Source: Mycobacterium sp. NBC_00419 (lineage in GTDB: Bacteria; Actinomycetota; Actinomycetes; Mycobacteriales; Mycobacteriaceae). Taken from it: DNA of 64,000 nt. The stretch is taken from positions 496,001-560,000 of the forward strand of contig NZ_CP107931.1 in the NCBI RefSeq assembly GCF_036023875.1, given 5' to 3'. Numbering within the stretch: the stretch's first letter is position 1; each line of letters starts with the position of its first letter. Of the stretch, positions 31,239 through 39,958 are shown one piece after another. The notes under the pieces are model-generated. The model did no database searches. It was not told the origin of the DNA and saw only the letters and a list, made by a program, of their open reading frames with translations. The translations under genes were made by a program, and so were the position numbers.

Positions 31239-32246
31239 CTAACTGTGCGACGGCTCGTCGGCGACCGTCCGCCCGCGCGTCTTGATCAGACTCGCGACGG
31301 TGGTGATCACCAGGATCACCGCGATCACCCCGATCGACAGGCCGGTCGAGATCTCCGGCACCTTGACGTGCTCGCCGCCGTTGATGAACGGCAGGGTGTT
31401 CTCGTGCAGGGCGTGCAGCACCAGCTTCACGCCGATGAACGCCAGGATCAGTGACAGCCCGTAGGACAGATACACCAACCGGTCCAGCAGGCCGCCGATG
31501 AGGAAGTACAGCTGGCGCAACCCCATCAACGCGAAGGCGTTGGCGGTGAACACGATGTAGGGCTCCTCGGTCAGCCCGTAGATCGCCGGGATCGAGTCCA
31601 GGGCGAAGAGCAGGTCGGTGAACCCGATGGCGATGAGCGCCAAGAACATCGGCGTGACGGCCCGGTTGCCGCCGATCTTCGTCAGGAATTTGTCACCGTC
31701 GTAGTCGTCGGTGGTGGGCACGATCTTGCGCACCAGGGCGATGATCCGGCTGTCGCGCTTCTCCTCCACCTCCTTCTCGTGGCCGGCCTCGCGGGCGAGT
31801 TTGGCGGCGGTGAGCACCAGGAAGACGCCGAAGATGTAGAACACCCAGCTGAACGTGTTGATGGCCGCGGTCCCCAGGGCGATGAACCCGGCCCGCATCA
31901 CCAGCGCCATGACGATGCCGATGAGCAACAGCTTCTGCTGGAACGCCCGCGGCACCGCGAATGTGGCCATGATGACGGTGAACACGAACAGGTTGTCGAC
32001 GCTCAGCGCCTTTTCGGTGACGTAGCCGGCGAAGTACTCCCCGGCGAACTGCCCACCCCACTGCCACCAGACCACGAAGCCGAACACGATGGCCAGGCCG
32101 ATGTACACCGCCGACCAGGTCGCCGACTCGCGGAACGTCGGTTCGTGGGCCACCCGCACGTGAGCGAAGAAGTCGAAAACGAACAATCCGAGTATCACCG
32201 CGCAGGTGACACCCCACACCATGACCGATACGTTCATGACTTCCAT
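31239..32246 (-). CDS. TerC family integral membrane protein
   Basis: A 335-residue protein with about nine membrane helices and the TerC motifs EYFAGYVTEKALSVDNLFVF and FALDSIPAIYGLT, whose acidic residues are thought to handle Mn2+ or other metals. TerC proteins export manganese and support metal or tellurite resistance. ATG 32246 and ATG 32237 are both possible; neither has a well-spaced SD. The gap to the stress-protein gene is 9 bases, so it is probably the last gene of a tctCBA-usp-terC transcript. Confidence 0.88.
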   Translation of the reverse strand: MEVMNVSVMVWGVTCAVILGLFVFDFFAHVRVAHEPTFRESATWSAVYIGLAIVFGFVVWWQWGGQFAGEYFAGYVTEKALSVDNLFVFTVIMATFAVPRAFQQKLLLIGIVMALVMRAGFIALGTAAINTFSWVFYIFGVFLVLTAAKLAREAGHEKEVEEKRDSRIIALVRKIVPTTDDYDGDKFLTKIGGNRAVTPMFLALIAIGFTDLLFALDSIPAIYGLTEEPYIVFTANAFALMGLRQLYFLIGGLLDRLVYLSYGLSLILAFIGVKLVLHALHENTLPFINGGEHVKVPEISTGLSIGVIAVILVITTVASLIKTRGRTVADEPSHS

Positions 32247-32255
32247 TATTCGGCA

Positions 32256-32642
32256 TTAGCCAGGCTTGACCGCCAACACAGGTTTCGGGCACTCCACCAG
32301 CAGTTGTTGCGCGACGCTGCCGAGAAGCAGTTTGCCGACCGGATTGCGGTGACGCAGGCCGATCACCAGGAGATCGGCGTCGGGGCGCTCCATCGCCTCC
32401 AACAGCGCGTCGGCGGCGTACACCCCGACCGGTTGGGACAGCTCGTAGCGCACGCCGCAGTCACGCAACCGGTCCTCGATGTCGCGCACCTCGCCGGGCT
32501 GGGCGAACGCGGCGTCGACGTAGGAGTCACCCGGTGTCGAGTTGACCACCAGCAGATCGGCGTCGCGCAGCGCGGCCTCGGCGATGCCGGCGTCCAGCGC
32601 AGCCCTGCCGAACTGGTCATTGGTGTATCCGACTACGATCAT
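32256..32642 (-). CDS. Universal stress protein (UspA)
   Basis: A 128-residue single-domain Usp: IVVGYTNDQFGRAALDAGI at the N-terminus, DADLLVIGLRHRNPVGKLLLGS carrying the G-rich nucleotide-binding end, and VLAVKPG at the C-terminus. Such proteins bind ATP or cAMP and respond to stress or hypoxia. GAGGAG lies 5 bases before ATG 32642. It sits 31 bases after tctA and 9 bases before terC on the same strand, an unusual partner for a carboxylate transporter. Confidence 0.9.
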   Translation of the reverse strand: MIVVGYTNDQFGRAALDAGIAEAALRDADLLVVNSTPGDSYVDAAFAQPGEVRDIEDRLRDCGVRYELSQPVGVYAADALLEAMERPDADLLVIGLRHRNPVGKLLLGSVAQQLLVECPKPVLAVKPG

Positions 32643-32673
32643 TTTTTCTCCTCGCGCAAGCGCTCGTCGACGA

Positions 32674-34215
32674 TCATGATGCCTGCGCCTTCTCTCGCTG
32701 ATCCTTGTCGTCCTCGACGACCAAGAGCGTCTCCTCGTCGCGGTGCAGGAGTCGCAGTATGAGCGGAATCGCCAGCAGCACCGCCATGCAGAGGTACGTC
32801 ACGATGGCGACCGGCTCGGTGAACAGGCTCGACCATTCGCCCCCGCCGATCTGCAGGCTCTGGCGCAATTGTCGTTCGATGCGCGGGCCCAGGATGACGC
32901 CGATGATCAGCGGCAGTATCGGAAGGCCGAACCGGCGCATCATCAGACCGAGCAGTCCGAACAGCAGCAGCAGTGCCAGATCCAGCGGCTGGACGTTCAC
33001 CGCGAAGGCCCCCAGGGCGGCGAAGAACAGGATGCCGGCGTACAGGTACGGCCGCGGCGTGCGCAACAGCTTGGCCCAGAGCGGCGCCAGCGGCAGGTTG
33101 AGCACCAGCAGCAGGAAGTTGCCGATGAACAGGCTGGCGATCAGCGTCCAGATCAGCAGCGGCTCTTTACTGAAAAGTGTTGGTCCGGGCTGGATTCCAT
33201 AGGATACGAAGGCGGTGAGCATGACCGCAGCCGTGGCGTTGGTCGGCAGGCCCAGCGACAGCATCGGCACCAACGTGCCCGCGGCGGAGGCGTTGTTGGC
33301 CGCCTCGGGCCCGGCCACTCCTTCGATGGCGCCCCGCCCGAACTCCTCTGGATGCTTGGACAGCTTCTTCTCGGTGATGTAGCTCAGGAACGTGGGCAGC
33401 TCAGCGCCGCCGGCGGGCAGGGCTCCGAACGGGAACCCGAACGCGGTGCCGCGCAGCCACGGCTTCCAGGACCGCCGCCAGTCATCACGACCCATCCACG
33501 GCCGGCCCACCGGAATCACATCGGCCGGACGCCGGCGCAGGTGCGCAGCCACCCAGAGTGCCTCTCCCACAGCGAAGATCGCGACCGCGATCACCACGAT
33601 GTCGATGCCATCGGAGAGCTGCGGGATACCGAATGTGGCGCGTGGCTGGCCGGTGAGGAAGTCGATGCCGACGATGCCGATCGCCAAGCCGAGCACCAGC
33701 GAGATGGCGCCGCGCAACTTCGACGAGCCCAGCACCGCGGTCACCGCCACCAGCGCGAAGAGCATGATCGCCAGATACGACGGCGCGCCGAGGGTGACGG
33801 CGAACCGCGAGATCGCGGGGGCGAACGCGGCCAGCAGCACGGTGCCGATGGTGCCCGCGACGAACGAGCCGATCGCCGCGGTGGCCAATGCCTGCGCGGC
33901 TCGTCCTGCTTTCGCCATCTTGTTGCCCTCGATGGCGGTGATCACCGACGACGACTCCCCCGGAGTGTTCAGCAGGATCGACGTGGTGGATCCGCCGTAC
34001 ATGCCGCCGTAGAAGATGCCGGCGAACATGATGAATGCCGCACTGGGGCTGACGTTGTAGGTGATGGGAAGCAGCAGCGCCACGGTCATGGCCGGCCCGA
34101 TGCCGGGCAGCACACCTACCGCGGTACCCAGCAGCACCCCGATCACGGCGTACAGCAGGTTCATCGGGGTCGCCGCCTCGGCGAAACCCTGCATCAGCCA
34201 GTTGAAGTTGTCCAT
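32674..34215 (-). CDS. tctA: Tripartite tricarboxylate transporter, large permease TctA
   Basis: A 513-residue membrane protein with about 11-12 helices. It shows the TctA signatures [42 protein letters not shown], and a second related stretch [19 protein letters not shown] with [15 protein letters not shown]. It forms the channel of a sodium- or proton-coupled transporter for citrate-like acids. Its ATG directly abuts the tctB stop. Basic/acidic tail [18 protein letters not shown]. Confidence 0.95.
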   Translation of the reverse strand: MDNFNWLMQGFAEAATPMNLLYAVIGVLLGTAVGVLPGIGPAMTVALLLPITYNVSPSAAFIMFAGIFYGGMYGGSTTSILLNTPGESSSVITAIEGNKMAKAGRAAQALATAAIGSFVAGTIGTVLLAAFAPAISRFAVTLGAPSYLAIMLFALVAVTAVLGSSKLRGAISLVLGLAIGIVGIDFLTGQPRATFGIPQLSDGIDIVVIAVAIFAVGEALWVAAHLRRRPADVIPVGRPWMGRDDWRRSWKPWLRGTAFGFPFGALPAGGAELPTFLSYITEKKLSKHPEEFGRGAIEGVAGPEAANNASAAGTLVPMLSLGLPTNATAAVMLTAFVSYGIQPGPTLFSKEPLLIWTLIASLFIGNFLLLVLNLPLAPLWAKLLRTPRPYLYAGILFFAALGAFAVNVQPLDLALLLLFGLLGLMMRRFGLPILPLIIGVILGPRIERQLRQSLQIGGGEWSSLFTEPVAIVTYLCMAVLLAIPLILRLLHRDEETLLVVEDDKDQREKAQAS

Positions 34216-34734
34216 CTAGAGAATCCCGTCCAGGATGCCTGCGGGCAGCGGGATTCCGAGCCCGGAGTAGAACGCGTAGAAGCTGGCCAGTGCCAGGACA
34301 GCGCCGATGACGATGTTGCGCACGTAGTGCTTGCTGCCCAGAATCGTTGCCGCGCCGGCGAAGAACAGCGCGCTCATGATCACCCAGCCCAGCAGATTGA
34401 CGAGCAGGATCATCGCGACGAACAGCGCGATCAGCAGGCCGACGGTACGCCAGTCCCCCGGCGCCTCGGGATCGATGTCCTCACCGGCGTCGGCCTCACC
34501 CTTGCTACCGCGCGGGATCGCAATAGCCAGCACCACCGCGAGCACCAGCGCTGCTATGCCGATGGTCAACGGAAAGAACTTGGGCCCAACGGGATCCACC
34601 TTGGCGAAGCCTTCATCGAGCGTCAGCCCGCTGTAGACCAGGAATCCGCCGACGATCACCAAGACGGCGACCACAATGTACTGCGCGTAGTCGGGGCGGC
34701 TGTCCGAGACTGCCTGCCGGTCATCGATGCTCAC
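34216..34734 (-). CDS. tctB: Tripartite tricarboxylate transporter, small permease TctB
   Basis: A 172-residue protein with four membrane helices (YIVVAVLVIVGGFLVYSG, FFPLTIGIAALVLAVVLAIAI, VGLLIALFVAMILLVNLLGWV, and a C-terminal pair near FYAFYSGLGIPLPAG). It carries the TctB ending GLGIPLPAG. GTG 34734 overlaps the tctC stop by GTGA, so the genes are coupled; the longer upstream frame overlaps tctC. It forms the TctAB membrane complex. Confidence 0.9.
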   Translation of the reverse strand: MSIDDRQAVSDSRPDYAQYIVVAVLVIVGGFLVYSGLTLDEGFAKVDPVGPKFFPLTIGIAALVLAVVLAIAIPRGSKGEADAGEDIDPEAPGDWRTVGLLIALFVAMILLVNLLGWVIMSALFFAGAATILGSKHYVRNIVIGAVLALASFYAFYSGLGIPLPAGILDGIL

Positions 34735-35729
34735 AGCAGCCCCAATTCGGTCAGCGTCGACGAGACGCGGTTGTCCTGATCGGAGAGGAACTGCTCGAAG
34801 GCCGCACCGGTGACGAAGGCATCGGTCCAGCCGTTCTTGACCAGCGCCTCTTTCCACTGACTCGTGCCGTGCAGCTCCTCGAGCGCTTTGACCATCGCGC
34901 CCTTGGCGTCGTCCGAAATACCCGGCGGCGCCAGCACTCCACGCCAGTTGGCGAACGTCAGGTCGATACCGGATTCCTTGAGCGTCGGCGCATCGATGCC
35001 CTTGACCCGTTCCGCGCTGGACACCGCGAGCACCCGCAGCTGGCCCGCCTCAATCTGGTCGATGAGCTCACCCGGGCTGGAGGTTCCCACGGTGATCTTC
35101 TTGCCGAGCAGCGCGGTCAGCAGGTCGCCGCCGCCGTCGTAGGTGACGAAGTTGACCTGTTTGGGATCGACGCCGACTTTCTTCGCGACTTCCATCGGGA
35201 ACAGGTGATCGGGCCCGCCCGGTGAGGAGCCGCCGCCGATGGTCACCTTGCTCGGATCTGCCTTCCACGCCTCGACGAAGTCGCCCACGGTCTTGAACGG
35301 CGAATCGGCAGGGACGAATATCGCCCCGGGATCCTCGATCAACTTCGCGATGGCCGTCGCGTCGGAGGCCTTGATCTTGGATCCGTTGGTGTAGGTGGCG
35401 CCGACGACGCCCAGACCCATCGTCATCATCAGGTCGCCGTTACCCCGCTCGTTCATGAGTCGGGCCATCGCGACGGTTCCGCCGGCACCCAGCACGTTGA
35501 ACACCTCGACGCGGCCGGTGATGTCCTGGTCCTCCATGATCTTCACCGCGGTGCGCGCGGTGAGGTCGTATCCGCCACCGGGGCTGTTGGGCACCATCAT
35601 TCGCAGCCGGTGCAGCCCCTGCGGGTCGTTTCCCCGGGTGACCCCGCACGCGCTCAGCGTCACCGCCAGCGCCACTATGGTGGCAACCGCCCGGAACAAC
35701 GGTCGTCGACTACGACGCAACATCGTCAT
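34731..35729 (-). CDS. tctC: Tripartite tricarboxylate transporter solute receptor TctC
   Basis: A 332-residue substrate-binding lipoprotein (signal peptide with lipobox TLSAC). The fold is the TctC/Bug type: MMVPNSPGGGYDLTAR ligand loop, VFNVLGAGGTVAMARLMN, and IGGGSSPGGPDHLFPMEVAKKVG. The receptor captures a carboxylate for TctAB. ATG 35729 has AAGGGG upstream; other in-frame starts at 35759, 35741 and 35723 are less good. First gene of the operon, divergent from the two-component system. Confidence 0.92.
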   Translation of the reverse strand: MTMLRRSRRPLFRAVATIVALAVTLSACGVTRGNDPQGLHRLRMMVPNSPGGGYDLTARTAVKIMEDQDITGRVEVFNVLGAGGTVAMARLMNERGNGDLMMTMGLGVVGATYTNGSKIKASDATAIAKLIEDPGAIFVPADSPFKTVGDFVEAWKADPSKVTIGGGSSPGGPDHLFPMEVAKKVGVDPKQVNFVTYDGGGDLLTALLGKKITVGTSSPGELIDQIEAGQLRVLAVSSAERVKGIDAPTLKESGIDLTFANWRGVLAPPGISDDAKGAMVKALEELHGTSQWKEALVKNGWTDAFVTGAAFEQFLSDQDNRVSSTLTELGLL

Positions 35730-35773
35730 GCCCCTTCGCATAGATGTGATGCTCAGCAATACTGGTAGACATG

Positions 35774-35787
35774 GTGACCGGGGTCAC
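35774..35787. promoter_or_regulatory. Inverted repeat in the tct / two-component divergent region
   Basis: GTGACC and GGTCAC form a perfect 6-bp inverted repeat with a GG spacer, 45 bases upstream of tctC and 30 bases upstream of the kinase start. It is a natural candidate for binding the CitB/DcuR-like response regulator encoded next door. Confidence 0.45.
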
Positions 35788-35816
35788 TCTTTGGGACGCA
35801 AAGGAAGTTTTGGTCG

Positions 35817-37421
35817 TTGTGGTCATCGCTGGTACGTAGCGGCCGAAGCCTGGCTGGCCAGTTCCTGGTGTTCCAGTTGCTCGTCGTCGCAGTCGTGCTC
35901 ACGGCCGTGGCCGCCGTCAGCGTCGCACAGTCGACCAAGGAGTTCCGTGACGTACGCGGGCAGCGGATGATCGCCGTCGCCGAGAACGTGGCCTCAACGC
36001 CACTGGTGCGCGAACGGTACGCGGATCCGTTCGCGGCCCGGCTGCTGGCGCCCGATGTGGACCGGGCGATCGCGCTGTCCGGTGCGGACCTGGCCGAGAT
36101 CATCGACCCCGCCGGGGTGGTCCGGGTGTCCTCGGACCCGTCTCGCGTCGGCAGGCAGGTGGGCTTCGGCCCCAGCCGGGTCACCGAGGGCCGGGCCTGG
36201 TTCGGCGACGCCGATATCGACAGCCGGCACGCCCTGATCGGCCAGGTGCCGATCCTGTCCACCACGGGCGACGTCCTCTCGGTGGTGTCGGTCAGCGAGC
36301 CCTATCCCTCGGTGTGGCAGCTGCTCAGCGGTGCCGGCGAACGGCTGCTGGTGTACCTGGGACTCGGCGCCGTTCTGGGCCTGGGTGCCTCGTGGCTGCT
36401 GTCGCGACGGATCAAGCGGCATACCCGAGGGTTGGAGGTCGCCGAGATCGCCGGACTGGCCGAACATCGAGAAGCGTTGCTGCACAGCATTCGTGAGGGT
36501 GTCATCGGAGTGAACACCGACGGGGTGATCACCGTCGTCAACGACAGCGCGCAGGAGCTACTGGGCATCGGATCCGATGCGGTCAACTGCAGTGTGCGCG
36601 ACGCCGGAATCGACCCGGCGGTGGCCGACTTCCTGCTGTCGCACGAGGATGGCCACGACGTCGTGATCGCCACCCCCAACCGCGTGCTGGCACTGAATCG
36701 TCGCGCGGCAACCAGCCAGGGCCAGCGGATCGGCACGGTGACCACGATGCGCGACAGCACCGAACTGGCCTCGATGCAGGGCCAGCTCTCGTCGCACAAG
36801 AGTGTCACCGACACGCTGCGGGCGCAGACTCACGAATTCGCCAACCAGCTGCATACGATCTCCGGGCTGGTCCAGCTCGGTGAGTACGAGTCGGTCCGCG
36901 AGCTGGTGGGGGCCCTCACCAGACGTCGAGCTGAGATCAGTGATGCTGTCACCCAACATATTTCCGATCCGGCGGTCGCCGCGCTCCTGATCGCCAAGAC
37001 CACTCTGGCGGCCGAGAGCGGAGTGTCGCTGACGCTGTCCGCCGACTCCCACCTGGCACCGCTGAGTCCGGCACTGGCCACCGACGTCATCACCGTGCTG
37101 GGCAACCTCATCGACAATGCCGTCGAGGTATCGGTGGGCTCGGCCGCCCGCCTGGTCACCGCGCGGGTCGACGACAGCGACGGCCTCAGCATCGAAGTGG
37201 GCGATTCCGGACCTGGTGTGCCGCAGGAACTTCGCACGCAGATCTTCTCGCGTGGCGTGACCTCCAAACCGGACGTTCCCGGTGGTCGTGGGATCGGTCT
37301 GGCCCTGGTCCGGCTGATCACCGCGCAGTACGGCGGCACGGCGCAGGTGCGCGACGCACCCGGCGGCGGCGCGCTCTTCGTCGCCCGGATGCCCCGCGTA
37401 GAGTCGGTCAGCCATGCGTGA
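35817..37421 (+). CDS. CitA/DcuS-like sensor histidine kinase
   Basis: A 534-residue membrane kinase: helix 1 about residues 15-38, an extracytoplasmic Cache/PDC-like sensor, helix 2 about 177-197, a cytoplasmic PAS region about 205-310, phosphoacceptor His339 in THEFANQLHTI (the HxFxN-type DHp of citrate and dicarboxylate kinases), and HATPase motifs NLIDNAVEVS, GDSGPGVP, GRGIGLALV. The TTG start is supported by AAGGAAG 9 bases upstream. It probably senses the acid moved by the divergent tctCBA transporter. It overlaps the response regulator by 8 bases. Confidence 0.9.
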   Translation: MWSSLVRSGRSLAGQFLVFQLLVVAVVLTAVAAVSVAQSTKEFRDVRGQRMIAVAENVASTPLVRERYADPFAARLLAPDVDRAIALSGADLAEIIDPAGVVRVSSDPSRVGRQVGFGPSRVTEGRAWFGDADIDSRHALIGQVPILSTTGDVLSVVSVSEPYPSVWQLLSGAGERLLVYLGLGAVLGLGASWLLSRRIKRHTRGLEVAEIAGLAEHREALLHSIREGVIGVNTDGVITVVNDSAQELLGIGSDAVNCSVRDAGIDPAVADFLLSHEDGHDVVIATPNRVLALNRRAATSQGQRIGTVTTMRDSTELASMQGQLSSHKSVTDTLRAQTHEFANQLHTISGLVQLGEYESVRELVGALTRRRAEISDAVTQHISDPAVAALLIAKTTLAAESGVSLTLSADSHLAPLSPALATDVITVLGNLIDNAVEVSVGSAARLVTARVDDSDGLSIEVGDSGPGVPQELRTQIFSRGVTSKPDVPGGRGIGLALVRLITAQYGGTAQVRDAPGGGALFVARMPRVESVSHA

Positions 37422-38079
37422 AGTACTGGTGGTCGACGACGATTTCATGGTCGCCGAGATTCATCGCCGCTTCGTCGACCGTGTCGAGGGCTTCCACACC
37501 ACCGCGGTGGCCAACACCGGTGCCGCCGCACTCGACGCCGCGAACAGGCTGCGGCCCGACCTGATCCTGCTCGACGTCTATCTGCCCGACATGAGCGGCC
37601 TGCAGGTGCTGCAGGGGTTGCGGGCCCGCGGTGATGCCGTGGGCGTCATCATGATCACCGCCGCCCGCGAGCTCGACACCGTCAGCGGCGCGCTCGACGG
37701 CGGGGCGACCGACTACCTGATCAAGCCGTTCGAGTTCGAGCAGCTGCGAACAAAGCTGGCGGCCTATGCCGCGCGCGCCGACGCCCTGGGATCGGCCGAG
37801 GGCATCGACCAGACATTGGTGGACGCGGTGTTCGGCCGCTCCCCGGTGGCGGCGGAGACCCGTCCCATGCCCAAGGGCCTCGGGGCCGAAACCGGCAAAC
37901 TGGTCCTCGATGCGGTCCGCACCGCGGGCGAGGTGTCGGCCGCGGAATGCGCCGATCTGATCGGCATCTCCCGGGTCAGCGCCCGCCGCTATCTCGAGCA
38001 TTACCTGCAGGCCGGTGCGGTCGGCCTGCGTCTGCAGTACGGAGCGGGGCGGCCCGAGCGCCGCTACCACCCGACCTAG
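37414..38079 (+). CDS. CitB/DcuR-like response regulator
   Basis: A 221-residue regulator: receiver domain with the acidic pocket VVDDD, phosphoacceptor Asp54 in LLDVYLPD, Lys104 in YLIKPF, then a linker and a winged helix-turn-helix (GEVSAAECADLIGISRVSARRYLEHY). It pairs with the kinase upstream and probably controls tctCBA. The inverted repeat at 35774 is a candidate target. Acetamidase and RidA genes follow on the same strand after 53 bases. Confidence 0.9.
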   Translation: MREVLVVDDDFMVAEIHRRFVDRVEGFHTTAVANTGAAALDAANRLRPDLILLDVYLPDMSGLQVLQGLRARGDAVGVIMITAARELDTVSGALDGGATDYLIKPFEFEQLRTKLAAYAARADALGSAEGIDQTLVDAVFGRSPVAAETRPMPKGLGAETGKLVLDAVRTAGEVSAAECADLIGISRVSARRYLEHYLQAGAVGLRLQYGAGRPERRYHPT

Positions 38080-38132
38080 GCCGGTTTTCTCGGCGCGCGC
38101 CGGACCCGACCGGCTGGCATGATCCGGTGCTT

Positions 38133-39167
38133 ATGACTCTGCACCACCTTCCGGCGACACCACAGACGGTGCACTGGGGGTTCTTCGATCCCCGGCAACC
38201 GCCCGCGGTGACGGTGGACTCCGGCGACGTGGTGGAGATCGAGACCCTGACCCATCACGCAGGCGATGCACCCGACCTGTTGATGGACGACGGGATCGCG
38301 GACGTCTTCGCGCAAGTCAACGATCGCGGTCCCGGCCCGCACATTCTCACCGGGCCGATCGCAGTCGCCGGGGCGCGTCCCGGTGACGTCCTGCAAGTCG
38401 ACATCCTTGCGGCCACCCCGCGGCTGGCCTACGGCTCCAACCTGGCGGCCCACTGGGGTTACCTCTACCGCGAGCTGCCCGTGGAACGGGTGACCATCTA
38501 CGAACTGGACACCGAAGCGCTGCTGGGGCGGGCCCTGTTCGGCTACGACTGGACCACGACGCCGCTGGCCGACGCCCCGGGCACCATCGTCAGCCCGGCC
38601 GAGAGTCGGCGCGAGCCCGCGCTGCCCGGCGTCGTCGTACCGCTGCGTCCACACTTCGGCACGATGGGCGTGGCCCCCGCGGAAGCGGAGCGGGTCTCGT
38701 CGGTGCCGCCGGGTGATCACGGCGGAAACGTCGACAACTGGCGGATCGGCGCCGGCGGCCGGATGTACTACCCGGTGCAGGTTCCCGGCGCGCTGTTGTC
38801 AGTGGGCGATCCGCACGTCTCCCAAGGCGACGGGGAGGTGAGCGGAACGGCCCTGGAGTCGTCGCTGAACGGGTTGCTGCGCTTGACCATTCGCCGCGAC
38901 CTGCCGTTCGTCGTGCCGGTGCTGGAAACGTCGACCGAGCTTCTGGTGCACGGCTTCGGTGACACCCTGGACGCAGCGATGAACAGCGCCGCACTGCGCG
39001 CCCTGGACCTGCTGGTGCGCCACTTCGGCTTGACCCGCCCCGACGCCTACTCGTTCATGTCGGTGGCGGTGGACTTCACCGTGACGCAGGTGGTCGATCA
39101 GCGCCAGGGCGTGCACGCCCGCATCGACAAGCGGTGCTTCCCGCGGTGGCAGAATCCGGCGGCATGA
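38133..39167 (+). CDS. Acetamidase/formamidase family protein
   Basis: A 344-residue amidohydrolase of the FmdA_AmdA family. It has VDSGDVVEIETLTHHAG, ILTGPIAVAGARPGDVLQVDI, the core PLRPHFGTMGVAP with PPGDHGGNVD, and GDPHVSQGDGEVSGTALE. Members release ammonia from short amides such as formamide. The start is ATG 38133; no SD is obvious. Its stop overlaps the RidA gene by ATGA, and both may sit in one transcript with the regulator. Confidence 0.85.
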   Translation: MTLHHLPATPQTVHWGFFDPRQPPAVTVDSGDVVEIETLTHHAGDAPDLLMDDGIADVFAQVNDRGPGPHILTGPIAVAGARPGDVLQVDILAATPRLAYGSNLAAHWGYLYRELPVERVTIYELDTEALLGRALFGYDWTTTPLADAPGTIVSPAESRREPALPGVVVPLRPHFGTMGVAPAEAERVSSVPPGDHGGNVDNWRIGAGGRMYYPVQVPGALLSVGDPHVSQGDGEVSGTALESSLNGLLRLTIRRDLPFVVPVLETSTELLVHGFGDTLDAAMNSAALRALDLLVRHFGLTRPDAYSFMSVAVDFTVTQVVDQRQGVHARIDKRCFPRWQNPAA

Positions 39168-39577
39168 CCGGTATCCAGGCGTTCACGTTCACCCCGGCTG
39201 ATGGCGTTCCGCCCGCGGTGGCCCCGTTCTCGCATGCCACGGCCGCCGGGCCGACCCTGTATGTGACCGGGCAGATGCCCACCGACACCACCGGCGCCGT
39301 GGTCGGCACCGACGTCGCCACCCAGACAGCTCAGGTGTTGCGAAACCTGTTGCGGGTGACCGAACTGTGCGGCGGCGGCATCGACGACGTGGTGTCGGTG
39401 CGGGCTTTTCTGACCGATTGGTCGGACTACGCGGCGTTCAACGACGCCTACGCACCGTGGTTCCCCGACCGGTTACCGAGCCGAACCTGCGTCGGCACTA
39501 CAGGACTCGCCGTGGGTGCATGTGTGGAGATCGACTGGGTGTGCTGGCGAGCCGGGGGCTGGCCGGGCTTGGGCTGA
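39164..39577 (+). CDS. RidA (YjgF/UK114) family protein
   Basis: A 137-residue RidA-family protein. Core features are FSHATAAGPTLYVTGQMPTD, VATQTAQVLRNLLRVTELCGGGIDDVVSVRAFLTD, and PSRTCVGTTGLAVGACVEID with the Arg/Glu pair. RidA proteins hydrolyse reactive enamine/imine intermediates, a good partner for an amidase. The C-terminal tail (WRAGGWPGLG) overlaps the convergent DUF2784 gene by 130 bases. Confidence 0.9.
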   Translation: MTGIQAFTFTPADGVPPAVAPFSHATAAGPTLYVTGQMPTDTTGAVVGTDVATQTAQVLRNLLRVTELCGGGIDDVVSVRAFLTDWSDYAAFNDAYAPWFPDRLPSRTCVGTTGLAVGACVEIDWVCWRAGGWPGLG

Positions 39578-39948
39578 CCGGGCTTGGGTGACCGCCTGGC
39601 CGTCGCGGCGTAGGCGATCCAGGACACCAGCACGGCGGTGAAGGCAGCCGCCTGCGCATAACCCGTTGCGCCCGAGGGATACATGACACCGGTGATGTAG
39701 TGGTCGATGAAGCCGGCCGACCCGAGCGGCGGCAGACCGGCCCGCGGCCGGGCCCACTGCTCCAGCGCCGTCAACGGGCACCAGAAGTGCAGGGCGACAC
39801 TGCCGATTCCCCACAGCACGATCGGGACATGCAGCCAGATGGAGCGCCGCCAGCGCAGCGCGAGAAAGCCCCCGCTGGGCAGGTAGATCAGGAACGCGAA
39901 GTGCGCAGCGACCACCAGCCAGACCACAAGGGTGTAGAGCGCTGTCAT
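39448..39948 (-). CDS. DUF2784 membrane protein with an overlapping C-terminal tail
   Basis: A 166-residue membrane protein. The first about 120 residues match DUF2784 (HFAFLIYLPSGGFLALRWRR, PLTALEQWARPRAGLPPLGSAGFIDHYITGVMYPSG) with about four helices. After about residue 119 it continues with a hydrophilic Pro/Gln/Ser-rich tail (PKPGQPKPGQPPARQ) that is the antisense of the RidA 3' end. The tail may come from loss of an original stop. Function unknown. Confidence 0.75.
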   Translation of the reverse strand: MTALYTLVVWLVVAAHFAFLIYLPSGGFLALRWRRSIWLHVPIVLWGIGSVALHFWCPLTALEQWARPRAGLPPLGSAGFIDHYITGVMYPSGATGYAQAAAFTAVLVSWIAYAATARRSPKPGQPKPGQPPARQHTQSISTHAPTASPVVPTQVRLGNRSGNHGA

Positions 39949-39958
39949 GTGCCACCTG

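Noticed and set aside
32743..34779. 678-codon plus-strand frame opposite tctA/tctB
   Set aside because: Gln/Arg/His-rich shadow of a strongly supported transporter.
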